A DNA stretch of 45,797 nt. Origin: Candidatus Caccalectryoclostridium excrementigallinarum. Lineage in GTDB: Bacteria > Bacillota > Clostridia > Christensenellales > UBA3700. Positions 16,280 through 24,153 of the stretch are shown here, piece by piece. Where the stretch lies: the NCBI GenBank assembly GCA_018714485.1, contig DVNJ01000032.1, positions 68,135 to 113,931 on the forward strand, in the 5' to 3' direction. Positions within the stretch are counted from its first letter, which is position 1, and every line of letters begins with the position of its first letter. The notes under the pieces are model-generated. The model ran no database searches, was not told the origin of the DNA, and saw only the letters and a program-made list of their open reading frames with translations. A program made the position numbers and the translations under genes.

Positions 16280-17083
16280 TTAAAGGCTTTCTTTTATCTC
16301 ATTCAAAAATTCCAGGCTGCGCCCGATCTCCCCCGTGTCCTCATAGCAGGAAGAATAGACCTCTATGAGGCAGGCACCGTCAAAGCCGACGTCTTTGAGC
16401 CGCTTGAAGAGCGTCTTGAAGTCGAAAACGCCCGCCTTATCGTGCGGCATGACCAGCTTTCCCGCCTCCGTGTAATTGCAAAGGTGGACGGTTTTCAGCC
16501 TTTTTCCCATGACTTTGAGAAATTCGGCGTAATCTATCCGCGACTGCATCGCCTGCTTGATGTCGAGCGTAGCCCCGAGCCGGGGACAGCGCGGCGCCAG
16601 CTCGGCAAAATAGGACGGCTCGGAAAAATACGCCCAATGCACGTTTTCGTAAGTAAGCTCGATCCCCCTTTCCTCGGCTATCTCGCAAAGTCCCCTCACC
16701 CGCTCGGCGAGAAAGTCGAAGTCAAAGACGTATTTGACCGCGGGTTTGAGGCGCGTCGCGCCGTGAAAGACATAATATTTCGCGCCCAAGACCTTCCCCG
16801 CGTCGCAAACCTTCTTGAAAGTCTCGACCGCGTCCGCGTGCGACCTCAACCCCCTGCCGAAAAGCTCGGGTTCGAACTGGTTGGTGAGCGCATGCACGGA
16901 ATTGACGCGCACTCCGCCCCTATCCGCCCTCTCTTTCACCAAAGCGGCAAAGCGGGTGTCGTATTCGCAATGCGAGGCGAAAAAGACCTCGCACACCTTC
17001 GCTCCCGCCATAGCGAGCGCGTCCATGGCGTCCTCGGTCACCAGACGGGGAAAATAAGAAGCCGTGGATATGCCTATTTCCAT
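16280..17083 (-). CDS. Sugar phosphate isomerase/epimerase family (xylose isomerase-like TIM barrel)
   Basis: A 267-residue AP-endonuclease-2/xylose-isomerase-like TIM barrel. Likely metal ligands and active-site stretches are ELTYENVHW, GATLDIKQAM, TVHLCNY and CLIEVYSS. Members include sugar epimerases, isomerases and inosose enzymes; the exact substrate is unknown. Pairing with pgi suggests carbohydrate metabolism. No Shine-Dalgarno site is visible. A TTGCGT-17-TATAAT promoter ends 7 bp before the ATG at 17083, and an ATG at 17092 lies inside the -10 box, so I take 17083 and suspect a leaderless mRNA. Longer upstream reading is low-complexity repeat sequence. Confidence 0.82.
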   Translation of the reverse strand: MEIGISTASYFPRLVTEDAMDALAMAGAKVCEVFFASHCEYDTRFAALVKERADRGGVRVNSVHALTNQFEPELFGRGLRSHADAVETFKKVCDAGKVLGAKYYVFHGATRLKPAVKYVFDFDFLAERVRGLCEIAEERGIELTYENVHWAYFSEPSYFAELAPRCPRLGATLDIKQAMQSRIDYAEFLKVMGKRLKTVHLCNYTEAGKLVMPHDKAGVFDFKTLFKRLKDVGFDGACLIEVYSSCYEDTGEIGRSLEFLNEIKESL

Positions 17084-17090
17084 ATCAGCC

Positions 17091-17119
17091 ATTATAGCAC
17101 GCGGCGAAAAAATACGCAA
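17091..17119 (-). promoter_or_regulatory. Promoter abutting the TIM-barrel gene (possible leaderless mRNA)
   Basis: TTGCGT (-35, 17119-17114), 17 bp, TATAAT (-10, 17096-17091) with an upstream TG; seven bases separate it from the ATG. Confidence 0.55.
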
Positions 17120-17213
17120 GCAAACGCGCGGTGCGCAACGAGCGCGACGGCAGACTTTTCGCTTTTGCGAGGCAAGCGACCGCGCAAGCAAACGCGCGGC
17201 GCGCAACGAGCGC
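17115..17213. repeat. Pair of 31-bp direct repeats
   Basis: The segments 17115-17145 and 17183-17213 (beginning CGCAAGCAAACGCGCGG and ending AACGAGCGC) are identical except for one base, with 37 bp between them. They lie in the divergent gap between the TIM-barrel and MMPL genes, and the first overlaps the -35 of the former. Confidence 0.75.
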
Positions 17214-17274
17214 ATTTCCGCGGCGCAAAAGGCGCGGCGGGGGAAGTATTCACGCACATTTTACTTACATAACA

Positions 17275-17303
17275 TTGACATTCGCGCATACATATGCTAT
17301 ATT
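17275..17303 (+). promoter_or_regulatory. Promoter of the MMPL gene
   Basis: TTGACA (17275-17280), 17 bp, TATATT (17298-17303). A leader of about 220 bp follows. It contains TTCGGC/GCCGAA and other small inverted repeats but no recognised riboswitch and no terminator. Confidence 0.75.
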
Positions 17304-17533
17304 TTATCCATATACATACCCCCAAGTTTCGGCTGTGCAAAAGCGCCGAAAAGAATTGCTCTAAGGTGCGAGCAGTTCCGCGCTTGCCGATTTTTGGCTG
17401 AGCAAGGAATTTGCCGCAGCTAATACTTGACCCGTATCAGCAAGGCGAATGACGCCGATCGGGCGGAAATCGGCGGCGCCGAACCCGGTTCGTATTATTT
17501 CGGTCCGTCACAAACCTAAAAAGCGGAGAACTT

Positions 17534-20500
17534 ATGGACGAGGAAGAGAGAAAAGAGGAGAGCTTTGAGCCTTCAACGAAAAGCGAAGGCGGGAAAAAAC
17601 CGCGCTTGAAAAGGGCGCGCAAACGCGAAAAGGGCGCGCTGACGGCGGCGTTCGCCGGCAGGCTGATAGACAACAAGTGGCTCGTGGTGGGCGTGATCGC
17701 CGCCCTGCTCGTTCTTTCCTTCATCGGGCTTTTATTCGTGCAAAAGAACGGCGACGTCACTTCTTACCTCAAAGACGACACGGACACCATGATAGGCAAG
17801 AGCGTGCTCGAAGAGGCTTATTCCATTCAGGGCGACCTCAATATCGCCATTTCCTATCTGAGCAAAGACCAAGTCCGGACCATCTACGACGCCATCAAGA
17901 ACGACTCCGAGTTAAAGACCATGTACGTCACCGAAAGGGACGGCAAAGAGGTGCGCTCGTCCATCATCAGCAAGGACGTTTGGATAGGCACGTTCGACAT
18001 GATCTTGGAGCTGGGCAACGGCGGCATCGGCGGTCTCGTCGAGGGCATCGATCCCGTGGTGGCGCAGGAGATATATGACAGCGCGGCGAAAAACTATGTC
18101 AAGACGACCGAGCTGGGCAACGGCACGGTCGTGACCACATATCTGCTCTCCTTTTACTTGAAGAGCGCCGCGAGCGACAACGTGACCATCGACGCGCTCG
18201 ATCGGATCGAACAGATAATCAACGACAACATCAACCAGCAAAAATCGGCGGGACTGATCAGCGAGACCATCTCCGCCGAGTCCTGCTATTATTTCGGCGG
18301 CACGGCGGAAAACGCGCGCATACTCGTGGCAAGTTCGGTGGGCGACATGCCCATTTTCGTGGCGATCGCGGTCGTGGCGGTGTTTTTCATACTGCTCTTC
18401 ACGTCGCATTCCTATCTCGAACCGCTCGTCTTTCTCGCCACGCTCGGCATCTCCATTTTGCTCAACATGGGCAGCAATATCATCGCGGGCAACCCCGTGG
18501 GGACCATCTCCACGATAACTTCTTCCTGCTCGACCATATTGCAGCTGGCGCTGGCGATGGACTATGCCATCTTCCTCATGCATACCTATTACGAAGAGCT
18601 GCGCGTCAAACTTAACCCGCGCGACGCGATGATCTCGGCGCTGCCCAAGACGCTCGCCTCCATCTCCGCCAGCGCTCTGACCACGATAGGCGGCTTTATC
18701 GCCCTCTTCTTCATGCAGTTCGGCATGGGTTACGACCTCGGCTTCGTGCTGGCAAAAGGCGTGCTCCTGTCCCTGCTTACGGTAATAATTTTGCAGCCCG
18801 TGCTCATCGTGCTCTTCAATAAGCCCATCATGAAGAGCCAGCATTCGTGGATAGTCGAGCCAAGGTTAGGCTTTGTCTCCAAGAACATAACCAAAAAGGG
18901 CGTGGCGATCGCGGTCATCGCCATCTGCGCGGTGATCTGCCTGCCCTGCGCTTATTTTCAATCGCTCACCCCGCTCACCTATATCTCCACCACCGAAGCC
19001 ACGCCGACCGAGCAGATGACCGCCCCGCAGTATGTCTTGCAGGGCAGCTCCAACCAGGTCATCGTCATGGTCCCTTATTCGGCAAAGGAGGGAGACGAGA
19101 GCGACACGAGCGACTATGTGCAAAAGCAATACGAATTTATCGATTACCTCAAGACCGAGCTGGGGCAAAAGGAAGGCGAGCACGGCGCTCAGGACATCCT
19201 CTCGCTCTGCACCATCATTCCGCAAAACCGCTTTGAGGAGATAGCAAACCACCAAAACGGCATCGTCATGGTCTTCATCGAGGGCAACTTTGTCAAGTCT
19301 TATGCCCCTGACGGCGGCGCCGAGCGGGAATATATGCTCTATACGCTCAATCTCGAAGGTCACCCCGAGGACGAGGAGTCTTACGCCTCGATAGCCGCCA
19401 TTCGCGCCAAAGCCGCAGAGATCTTCGGCGTGAGCGAAGGCGAGATCTATATGACGGGTCTGGCGCAGGGCGCGAGCGACCTCGCCGCCGTCACTCCCGA
19501 CGACTTCATGCTCGTCAATATCCTCTCGGCGGTGATAATCTTTGTCATCCTGCTCTTCACCTTCCGCTCCTTCATCACCTCGCTCATTCTGCTGGCGGTC
19601 ATCGAAGCGGGCATATTCTTCAACTTGGCGATCGTCTATTTCGTCTCCCTGCTCGCCCCCTTCGCCCCCGGACTTTTGTCCGTCTTCTCGGGCGAGATAA
19701 ACTTCATGGCGTACCTCATCGTCTCAGCCATCGAGTTAGGCGCGACGGTGGACTACGCCATTCTCTTTACCTCGAAATTGGGCGAGGAAAAGGCAAAGGG
19801 CTGCCGCCCCGAGCGCGCGATCAGAAACGCCATCTATCGCTCCGCTCCCTCCGTCACCACCTCCGCCGCGATACTCATCGCCGTGTGTTTGGCGGTCAAC
19901 CTCATCTCCTCGAATATGATCGTGCGCCAGATAACCGAACTCATCGCGCGCGGCACCTTCTTCAGCTATATCCTCGTCTTCACCCTGCTGCCCTCCATCA
20001 TGCTCTTCAAAGAAAAGGCTCACGCCGCCATCCTGAAACGCCGCGGCAAGGCGCCCGTCTATGACGACGACGCGCCCGATTACAACGAGGAAAAGCGCAT
20101 TGCACGGCGCGCCCGCCACATACAAATGATGAAGGAAAAAGCCGCCGAATTCGGCTTTGATTACGACCCCGACGCTCCCTTTATCGACTTCAAGCAGATA
20201 AAGGCTGACATGGCGGCAAACCGGCAAAAACGCGCCGAACAAAAGCACGAGCAAGCCCTGCTCAAACGGGCGAAGAAAGAGGCAAAGCGGCAAGGCGTCC
20301 CTTACGAGGACTATCTCGCCTCCCTCCACGCCTTGGAAAACGACGCGGAAAACTCCGCCGACTTGACCGACCGTCCCGAGGATAACGCAGGCGCTGCCGA
20401 TAAGCCCGCAACCGGCGCGGCAGGCGATCCCGCGGACACGGGCGCAAACTCCCCCGCCGACAGCGACTCGACCGACAAGCCCGCAAACGACACAAGCGCC

Positions 20501-20539
20501 TTAGGCTCGCAAAACGCGGACGGCTCCCGCCCCGAGTGA
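17534..20539 (+). CDS. MMPL/RND-family membrane exporter
   Basis: A 1001-residue transporter of the MMPL (RND superfamily) type. Each half has one membrane helix, a large outer-face domain and five further helices; the second half starts around residue 490. Typical stretches are QLALAMDYAIFLMHTYYEEL in the first half and ELGATVDYAILFTSKLGEE in the second, with the Asp-Tyr pair expected in the proton path. Both ends are charged cytoplasmic tails; the last 150 residues are Lys/Ala/Asp-rich and low complexity. Homologues export lipids or hydrophobic compounds. It stands alone, with a GGAG ribosome site and a terminator after it; no regulator is adjacent. Confidence 0.92.
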   Translation: MDEEERKEESFEPSTKSEGGKKPRLKRARKREKGALTAAFAGRLIDNKWLVVGVIAALLVLSFIGLLFVQKNGDVTSYLKDDTDTMIGKSVLEEAYSIQGDLNIAISYLSKDQVRTIYDAIKNDSELKTMYVTERDGKEVRSSIISKDVWIGTFDMILELGNGGIGGLVEGIDPVVAQEIYDSAAKNYVKTTELGNGTVVTTYLLSFYLKSAASDNVTIDALDRIEQIINDNINQQKSAGLISETISAESCYYFGGTAENARILVASSVGDMPIFVAIAVVAVFFILLFTSHSYLEPLVFLATLGISILLNMGSNIIAGNPVGTISTITSSCSTILQLALAMDYAIFLMHTYYEELRVKLNPRDAMISALPKTLASISASALTTIGGFIALFFMQFGMGYDLGFVLAKGVLLSLLTVIILQPVLIVLFNKPIMKSQHSWIVEPRLGFVSKNITKKGVAIAVIAICAVICLPCAYFQSLTPLTYISTTEATPTEQMTAPQYVLQGSSNQVIVMVPYSAKEGDESDTSDYVQKQYEFIDYLKTELGQKEGEHGAQDILSLCTIIPQNRFEEIANHQNGIVMVFIEGNFVKSYAPDGGAEREYMLYTLNLEGHPEDEESYASIAAIRAKAAEIFGVSEGEIYMTGLAQGASDLAAVTPDDFMLVNILSAVIIFVILLFTFRSFITSLILLAVIEAGIFFNLAIVYFVSLLAPFAPGLLSVFSGEINFMAYLIVSAIELGATVDYAILFTSKLGEEKAKGCRPERAIRNAIYRSAPSVTTSAAILIAVCLAVNLISSNMIVRQITELIARGTFFSYILVFTLLPSIMLFKEKAHAAILKRRGKAPVYDDDAPDYNEEKRIARRARHIQMMKEKAAEFGFDYDPDAPFIDFKQIKADMAANRQKRAEQKHEQALLKRAKKEAKRQGVPYEDYLASLHALENDAENSADLTDRPEDNAGAADKPATGAAGDPADTGANSPADSDSTDKPANDTSALGSQNADGSRPE

Positions 20540-20558
20540 TCCAAGCGAAAACGCGCAT

Positions 20559-20588
20559 AAAAAAGCCGAGGTCAACGCCTCGGCTTTT
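20559..20588 (+). terminator. Bidirectional terminator between MMPL gene and exported-protein pair
   Basis: AAAAGCCGAGG / CCTCGGCTTTT stem-loop with A and T tracts on both sides, placed between two convergent genes. The same sequence occurs at 21713-21742. Confidence 0.85.
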
Positions 20589-20602
20589 CCCTATTAAAGC
20601 GC

Positions 20603-21121
20603 TTATTCGGAATAAACGGCGGTGAAGGTCACGGCGAAAGGCGATCCTATCTTATTATGAAACGCCATGTTCCAACCGAGAAATTCGCAGCCCTCCTTGG
20701 TCGCGGGAAGAAGGTCGAAGCCGTCCGAGCCGGTCATGCCCTCGTAGGCGAAGAGATAGTTGTCGTGATAGGTGCTGCCGCCGCCGAGGTCGAAAGTCAC
20801 CCTTTCGTCGTAGCCGAAAACAAAGCCGCGGTCGCCGTCACTCTTGTCCAAAATGATTTTGTCTTCATAGACGCGGATATTGAAATTTATCTCGGCGGTC
20901 AGAAAAAGCTGCTCGCCCGTCTCCAAAAAGGCGGGAAAGTCCTCTTTTTCCTCTTGCGTGAACGCGGACGTGAAGACGAGGAAATACTTGCTTACGGGTA
21001 TCTTATCCGCCGAATGCGCCCAAATAAGCTCGCCCGTGCCAAAAAGTACGGCGAGCACTATGCCCACGAGCAAGAGCGTGAGCACGAGCGTCGTCAAAAC
21101 TGTTTTTGCCGTCTTATTCAT
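20603..21121 (-). CDS. Membrane-anchored extracellular protein, paralogue of the next gene
   Basis: A 172-residue protein with one N-terminal membrane helix (about 8-30) and an extracellular domain. It shares several blocks with the neighbouring lipoprotein: LETGEQLFL, VTFDLGGG, FLGWN and a C-terminal VTFTAVY, so the two genes arose by duplication. The last part resembles the InlB/Listeria-Bacteroides repeat (LGW...VTFTAVY). Function unknown. Its ATG overlaps the stop of the upstream paralogue (ATGA at 21118-21121), so it should be translated by coupling. No enzyme motif is present. Confidence 0.75.
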   Translation of the reverse strand: MNKTAKTVLTTLVLTLLLVGIVLAVLFGTGELIWAHSADKIPVSKYFLVFTSAFTQEEKEDFPAFLETGEQLFLTAEINFNIRVYEDKIILDKSDGDRGFVFGYDERVTFDLGGGSTYHDNYLFAYEGMTGSDGFDLLPATKEGCEFLGWNMAFHNKIGSPFAVTFTAVYSE

Positions 21122-21639
21122 TGCTCCGCCTCCTCATAGACCGCCGTGAAAGTCACCTTGAAATCGGGCTGCACGTTCATCTCCCATCCCAAGCAGGACT
21201 GTCCGTCGCGTACCGCCGGAAAACAGCTCGTCGTCGTCCTGCCGTCGCTCGACAGGGCGTCGTAAAGATCGGGGCGCACGTTGTAATCCGTGCTCTCTAT
21301 CTTGCCGCCGCGAGCGTCGAACGTGACGGAGTATTCCGCCACGCTTTGAGCGGAACAGGCGGCGGAGACGATCGCTTCGCTCTCGAAAGAGGGATAAAGC
21401 TTGATCGTGTCGCCCACGATCTTTATGACCCAGTTGTCTACCCGCACTCCGTTTACCGAGCCGAGCGGCAGAAAGAGCTTATCTCCGCTCTCGAGCACTC
21501 CGGGCATGGGAACGTCGAAATGCAGCTTGTCCACCAAGACCTTGAAAGTTTCGGGCTGAACAGGCTCTTGCGCGCAGGCGCAGAAGACGAGCGCGCAACA
21601 AACGAGCACCGACACGGCAAGCAACGCGAATTTTTTCAT
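21118..21639 (-). CDS. Lipoprotein with InlB-like C-terminal repeat, paralogue of the previous gene
   Basis: A 173-residue lipoprotein: signal peptide MKKFALLAVSVLVCC followed by FCAC, then LESGDKLFL, EYSVTFDARGGKIES and a C-terminal LGWEM...VTFTAVYEE like the InlB/Listeria-Bacteroides repeat. Probably exposed at the cell surface. Function unknown. It has a strong GGAGGTGAT ribosome site and its own TTGACA-17-TAAAAT promoter, and forms a two-gene unit with the paralogue. The promoter and first codons are duplicated at 22997-23075. Confidence 0.78.
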   Translation of the reverse strand: MKKFALLAVSVLVCCALVFCACAQEPVQPETFKVLVDKLHFDVPMPGVLESGDKLFLPLGSVNGVRVDNWVIKIVGDTIKLYPSFESEAIVSAACSAQSVAEYSVTFDARGGKIESTDYNVRPDLYDALSSDGRTTTSCFPAVRDGQSCLGWEMNVQPDFKVTFTAVYEEAEQ

Positions 21640-21703
21640 TATATCACCTCCGCCCTTGCGGTTGTTTACACGTTTATTTTAACTCTCGGCGGCAAAATTG
21701 TCA
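21625..21703 (-). repeat. Direct repeat copy 1: promoter, ribosome site and first codons
   Basis: About 79 bp nearly identical to 22997-23075, in the same orientation. It covers most of the promoter, the leader, the GGAGGTGAT site and codons 1-5 of the lipoprotein gene. About five bases differ, all near the promoter end. Confidence 0.85.
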
Positions 21704-21704
21704 A
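21676..21704 (-). promoter_or_regulatory. Promoter of the paralogous exported-protein pair
   Basis: TTGACA (-35, 21704-21699) and TAAAAT (-10, 21681-21676), spacer 17 bp. Confidence 0.75.
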
Positions 21705-21712
21705 TACTCAAT

Positions 21713-21742
21713 AAAAAAGCCGAGGTCAACGCCTCGGCTTTT
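21713..21742 (-). terminator. Terminator after the Fic gene
   Basis: AAAAGCCGAGG / CCTCGGCTTTT stem-loop with T tract, about 60 bp after the Fic stop codon. Same stem and loop as at 20559-20588. Confidence 0.8.
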
Positions 21743-21802
21743 ACAATTATTCCGTTTTCTAACGCCCGATAATACCTATCACTTTTTTTCTTGCATAAAA
21801 AT

Positions 21803-22744
21803 TCACTTGCCGCGCGAGGCTTTCCCTTTGCCCTTGCCGCCGGGCGAGCTTGCGCTTGCTTGTCCGGCTTGATCGGCTTTCTCGGTTCCACTCGCGTCTG
21901 CCTGACAATAATCCGAAAAGGTTTTGATCCATAGGTCGGACGAACGCAATTCGCATTCCGCAAGCAACTTTGCCAATTTCTCCGTTTTACTTTCCGGGCG
22001 CGTACTGTAACGCAATTTGTCCTCATAAGCTGCAAGCGCGGCATAATAACGACTGCGTTCATCATAGCGAATATCTACGGGTACAAGCCCGAGCGAGATC
22101 ATCTCGTACGTTAAAAGCAAACGACCCGTCCTGCCGTTCCCGTCGGTAAACGGGTGTATCCGCTCAAATTCAATATGATGTTCGGCAAAGCCATGAAAGA
22201 GCTTTTCCCACTCAATATTTTCCCGAGCCATCAAGTCTTTATTCTTTTTGCTGTCGGATCGAACTTTTTGTATATAGTCTTTCATTTTATCGGGAACTTC
22301 GCGCGGTGAACACGGCGTATAAACCACGCGCGATAAGTCTCCGATATAATTCTGTATTGTCCGATACTCTCCCGCATCCTCTGCCCCTTGCTGCACGAAA
22401 GAATGAATGCGCTTGACAAAATCTTCGCTTATTTCCGTTCCCTGCTTTAACGCCTCATACAGAAAATCAAAACCTTTTTTATAGCCGACTATATCCTCGT
22501 GTTCACGGAAAGAACGTGCGCTTGAAGTTATACCCTTTTCAAGCAGCAACTTTGTTTCGTCATAGGTAAAAGTGTTTCCCTCGATAGCATTACTATTATG
22601 CGTAGTGCTGATCGCGAACTCATTGCGGAAGTATGCGACCCCGGCAGCGGGCAGAGGGCGCATTGTCTTGATTTTTTTATAGTTCACATCGAGGCGTTCT
22701 ATTATATCACGGTATTTTTGTTGCATATCCATTGACTTGCTCAT
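21803..22744 (-). CDS. Fic-family AMP transferase-like protein
   Basis: A 313-residue Fic protein. The active-site loop HPFTDGNGRTGR (197-208) matches HxFx(D/E)GNGRxxR fully, with His197 as catalytic base. Upstream, SNAIEGN (51-57) matches the (S/T)xxxE(G/N) inhibitory motif of class II Fic proteins, whose Glu blocks productive ATP binding. The enzyme is therefore probably self-inhibited and able to AMPylate or deAMPylate protein targets, which are unknown. The C-terminal 30 residues are low-complexity Ala/Gly/Lys. A GAGGTG site precedes the ATG, which overlaps the stop of a 14-codon frame (22741-22785). Confidence 0.92.
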   Translation of the reverse strand: MSKSMDMQQKYRDIIERLDVNYKKIKTMRPLPAAGVAYFRNEFAISTTHNSNAIEGNTFTYDETKLLLEKGITSSARSFREHEDIVGYKKGFDFLYEALKQGTEISEDFVKRIHSFVQQGAEDAGEYRTIQNYIGDLSRVVYTPCSPREVPDKMKDYIQKVRSDSKKNKDLMARENIEWEKLFHGFAEHHIEFERIHPFTDGNGRTGRLLLTYEMISLGLVPVDIRYDERSRYYAALAAYEDKLRYSTRPESKTEKLAKLLAECELRSSDLWIKTFSDYCQADASGTEKADQAGQASASSPGGKGKGKASRGK

Positions 22745-22785
22745 GACCGCACCTCGTTTAACTCTTCCGATCTCTCTTTTCTCAT
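22741..22785 (-). CDS. 14-codon upstream ORF coupled to fic (tentative)
   Basis: Encodes MRKERSEELNEVRS, highly charged, after GAGAG five bases before its ATG. Its TGA overlaps the Fic ATG as ATGA. It could be a coupling leader or the last trace of a lost gene. There is no other evidence that it is expressed. Confidence 0.3.
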   Translation of the reverse strand: MRKERSEELNEVRS

Positions 22786-22796
22786 AGTTCTCTCAC

Positions 22797-22829
22797 TAAA
22801 AATAAAAGGTCATCGAATAGACGACCTTT
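22797..22829 (-). terminator. Terminator between the duplicated promoter unit and fic
   Basis: Stem AAAGGTCGTC / GATGACCTTT followed on the minus strand by TTATTTTT. It would end a transcript started at the duplicated promoter, giving an RNA of about 230 bases. Confidence 0.6.
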
Positions 22830-22942
22830 ATATTGCCGAACGTTTGGGCTGCCTATTCAGCCTTGCTGCCGCTGCTATGGCGGTTCCGAAATCAAGTTTA
22901 CTTATCGGTACGTTATAATTATATCCTTTTCGTCTTGAAAAG

Positions 22943-23011
22943 TCAATCCTTTTGAAAACTATCTTTGAAAATACAATACGGCTGTCCGTCGCGCGTCGCG
23001 AATTTTTTCAT
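22943..23011 (-). CDS. 22-codon frame behind the duplicated promoter/ribosome site (tentative)
   Basis: Reads MKKFA like the lipoprotein at 21639, then TRDGQPYCIFKDSFQKD and stop. The GGAGGTGAT ribosome site is perfect. RDGQ also occurs inside the parental lipoprotein, so this may be an internally deleted relic, or a small peptide unit. Around 22830-22980 a second frame reads through GYNYNVPISKLDFGT and AARLNRQPKRSAI to a stop, with no identity I recognise. Confidence 0.3.
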   Translation of the reverse strand: MKKFATRDGQPYCIFKDSFQKD

Positions 23012-23075
23012 TATATCACCTCCGCCCTTGCGGTTGTTTACACGTTTATTTTAACGCGCGGCGGCAAAATCGTCA
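22997..23075 (-). repeat. Direct repeat copy 2 of a promoter/start region
   Basis: Second copy of the 79-bp sequence at 21625-21703. The -10 (TAAAAT) and ribosome site are kept, but the -35 has changed from TTGACA to ATGACG, so the promoter is probably weaker. Confidence 0.85.
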
Positions 23076-23079
23076 TAGG

Positions 23080-23102
23080 AAAAACGGCTCATTGCAAGCC
23101 GT
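23080..23102 (-). terminator. Terminator overlapping the end of the HAD gene
   Basis: Stem ACGGCT / AGCCGT followed on the minus strand by TTTTT. The stop codon of the HAD gene lies within the hairpin, so it ends the ilvD-ilvA-ridA-HAD unit. Confidence 0.65.
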
Positions 23103-23784
23103 CTAAAATTTTCAATATCTCAGCGTAAGAATGCGCCTCATATGTGGGAAAAATGCCCTCTTTGAGCGGCTTTTTCTCCGCGTTGAACCAAATAGAGGGC
23201 AGGCGGGCGTTGTTCGCGCCGAGAATGTCGGCGGTGAGGCTGTCGCCGATGACGAGGCAGCGCTCGCGCTCAAACTGCTTTATCAGCCGCCCTACGAGTT
23301 CGAAATATTCGCGTTCGGGCTTTCTCAGTCCCATGGCTTCCGAGATAAAGACGTCCTCGAAAAAGCCCTCGATCCCGCTACCTTTTATCCTCAGGCGCTG
23401 GGTGGTCTCCAAGCCGTTGGTGATCAGAAAGAGGCGGTGTCCGCGCTCTTTCAGCGCGCGCAAAAACTCGATCGCGCCGGGCAGGAGAAAATAGGCGCGG
23501 CGCATATTCGCCTTGTAATCCTCGTTGATCTCCTCGGGTAAGCCGCTCAGAAAGAGCCGCTCTTTCAGCTCGCAAAAGCGCTCCACGGCGATGCGCTCGC
23601 GCGTGCGCACTCCCCTCTCCACGTCCAGCCAGCAAGCCTTGTTGATGGCGGAAAAAAGGCGCGCCGCCTCTTGGGGGTCGCTCGCGCCGAACTTTTTTGC
23701 CGTGAGCGTTATCGACATATGCTCGGCTTTTTTGAAGTCGAGCAAGGTGTCGTCCGCGTCGATGAGCAAGATCAGAGAAGGCAA
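23089..23784 (-). CDS. HAD-family phosphatase (YjjG/YfnB-like nucleotidase)
   Basis: A 231-residue haloacid-dehalogenase hydrolase. Motif I is DADDTLLDF (9-17; first Asp the nucleophile), motif II is FLITNG, motif III the Lys in GLRKPE, and motif IV GDSLTADILGANN. The DADDTL...DF form and the helical cap fit the YjjG/YfnB group, which dephosphorylates pyrimidine 5'-nucleotides, including non-canonical ones. The start is a TTG at 23784 with GGAG ten bases before, overlapping the ridA end by 13 bp, so it is the last gene of the ilvD operon. Its link to branched-chain amino acid synthesis is unclear; it may be damage repair like RidA. Confidence 0.85.
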   Translation of the reverse strand: MPSLILLIDADDTLLDFKKAEHMSITLTAKKFGASDPQEAARLFSAINKACWLDVERGVRTRERIAVERFCELKERLFLSGLPEEINEDYKANMRRAYFLLPGAIEFLRALKERGHRLFLITNGLETTQRLRIKGSGIEGFFEDVFISEAMGLRKPEREYFELVGRLIKQFERERCLVIGDSLTADILGANNARLPSIWFNAEKKPLKEGIFPTYEAHSYAEILKILDGLQ

Positions 23785-24143
23785 ATCGTGTCTATCTCCG
23801 CCAAGGCTCCCTTGGGCAGCGTCTTGACCGCGACGCAGCTGCGCGCGGGCTTGCCGGTGAAATATTCGGCATAGACGGCGTTAAAGGCGGCAAAATCCGC
23901 CATGTCTGCGAGAAAGCAGGTGGTCTTGACGACCTTGCTTATGTCCGTCCCTGCCGCTTTGAGCAGGCTTACGACGTTTTCGCAAACTCTCTTCGTCTGC
24001 TCGACGATGCCGCCCTCGACCATGTTGCCCGTGGCGGGATCGATGGCGATCTGCCCGGAGGTATAGACCATGTCCCCGGCGACGATCGCCTGCGAATAGG
24101 GACCGATCGCTGCGGGTGCGTTCGATGTCAAAACTATCTTCAT
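23772..24143 (-). CDS. ridA: RidA-family enamine/imine deaminase
   Basis: A 123-residue Rid protein. RidA hydrolyses the 2-aminocrotonate enamine/imine released by threonine deaminase, preventing damage to PLP enzymes. The conserved stretches are PAAIGPYSQA, VYTSGQI, CFLADM, and PARSCVAV followed by EIDTI, containing the substrate-binding Arg and the Glu. It lies 10 bp after ilvA, whose product it detoxifies, so the link is functional as well as positional. It probably works as a trimer in the cytoplasm. Confidence 0.93.
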   Translation of the reverse strand: MKIVLTSNAPAAIGPYSQAIVAGDMVYTSGQIAIDPATGNMVEGGIVEQTKRVCENVVSLLKAAGTDISKVVKTTCFLADMADFAAFNAVYAEYFTGKPARSCVAVKTLPKGALAEIDTICLL

Positions 24144-24153
24144 ATTCTTCTCC

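Noticed and set aside
17115..17213. Possible CRISPR array
   Set aside because: Only two repeat units, one spacer-like gap, no cas genes and no further copies.
17104..17257. N-terminal extension of the TIM-barrel protein
   Set aside because: It reads through the 31-bp repeats and has no similarity to the family; the barrel begins at the ATG near 17083.
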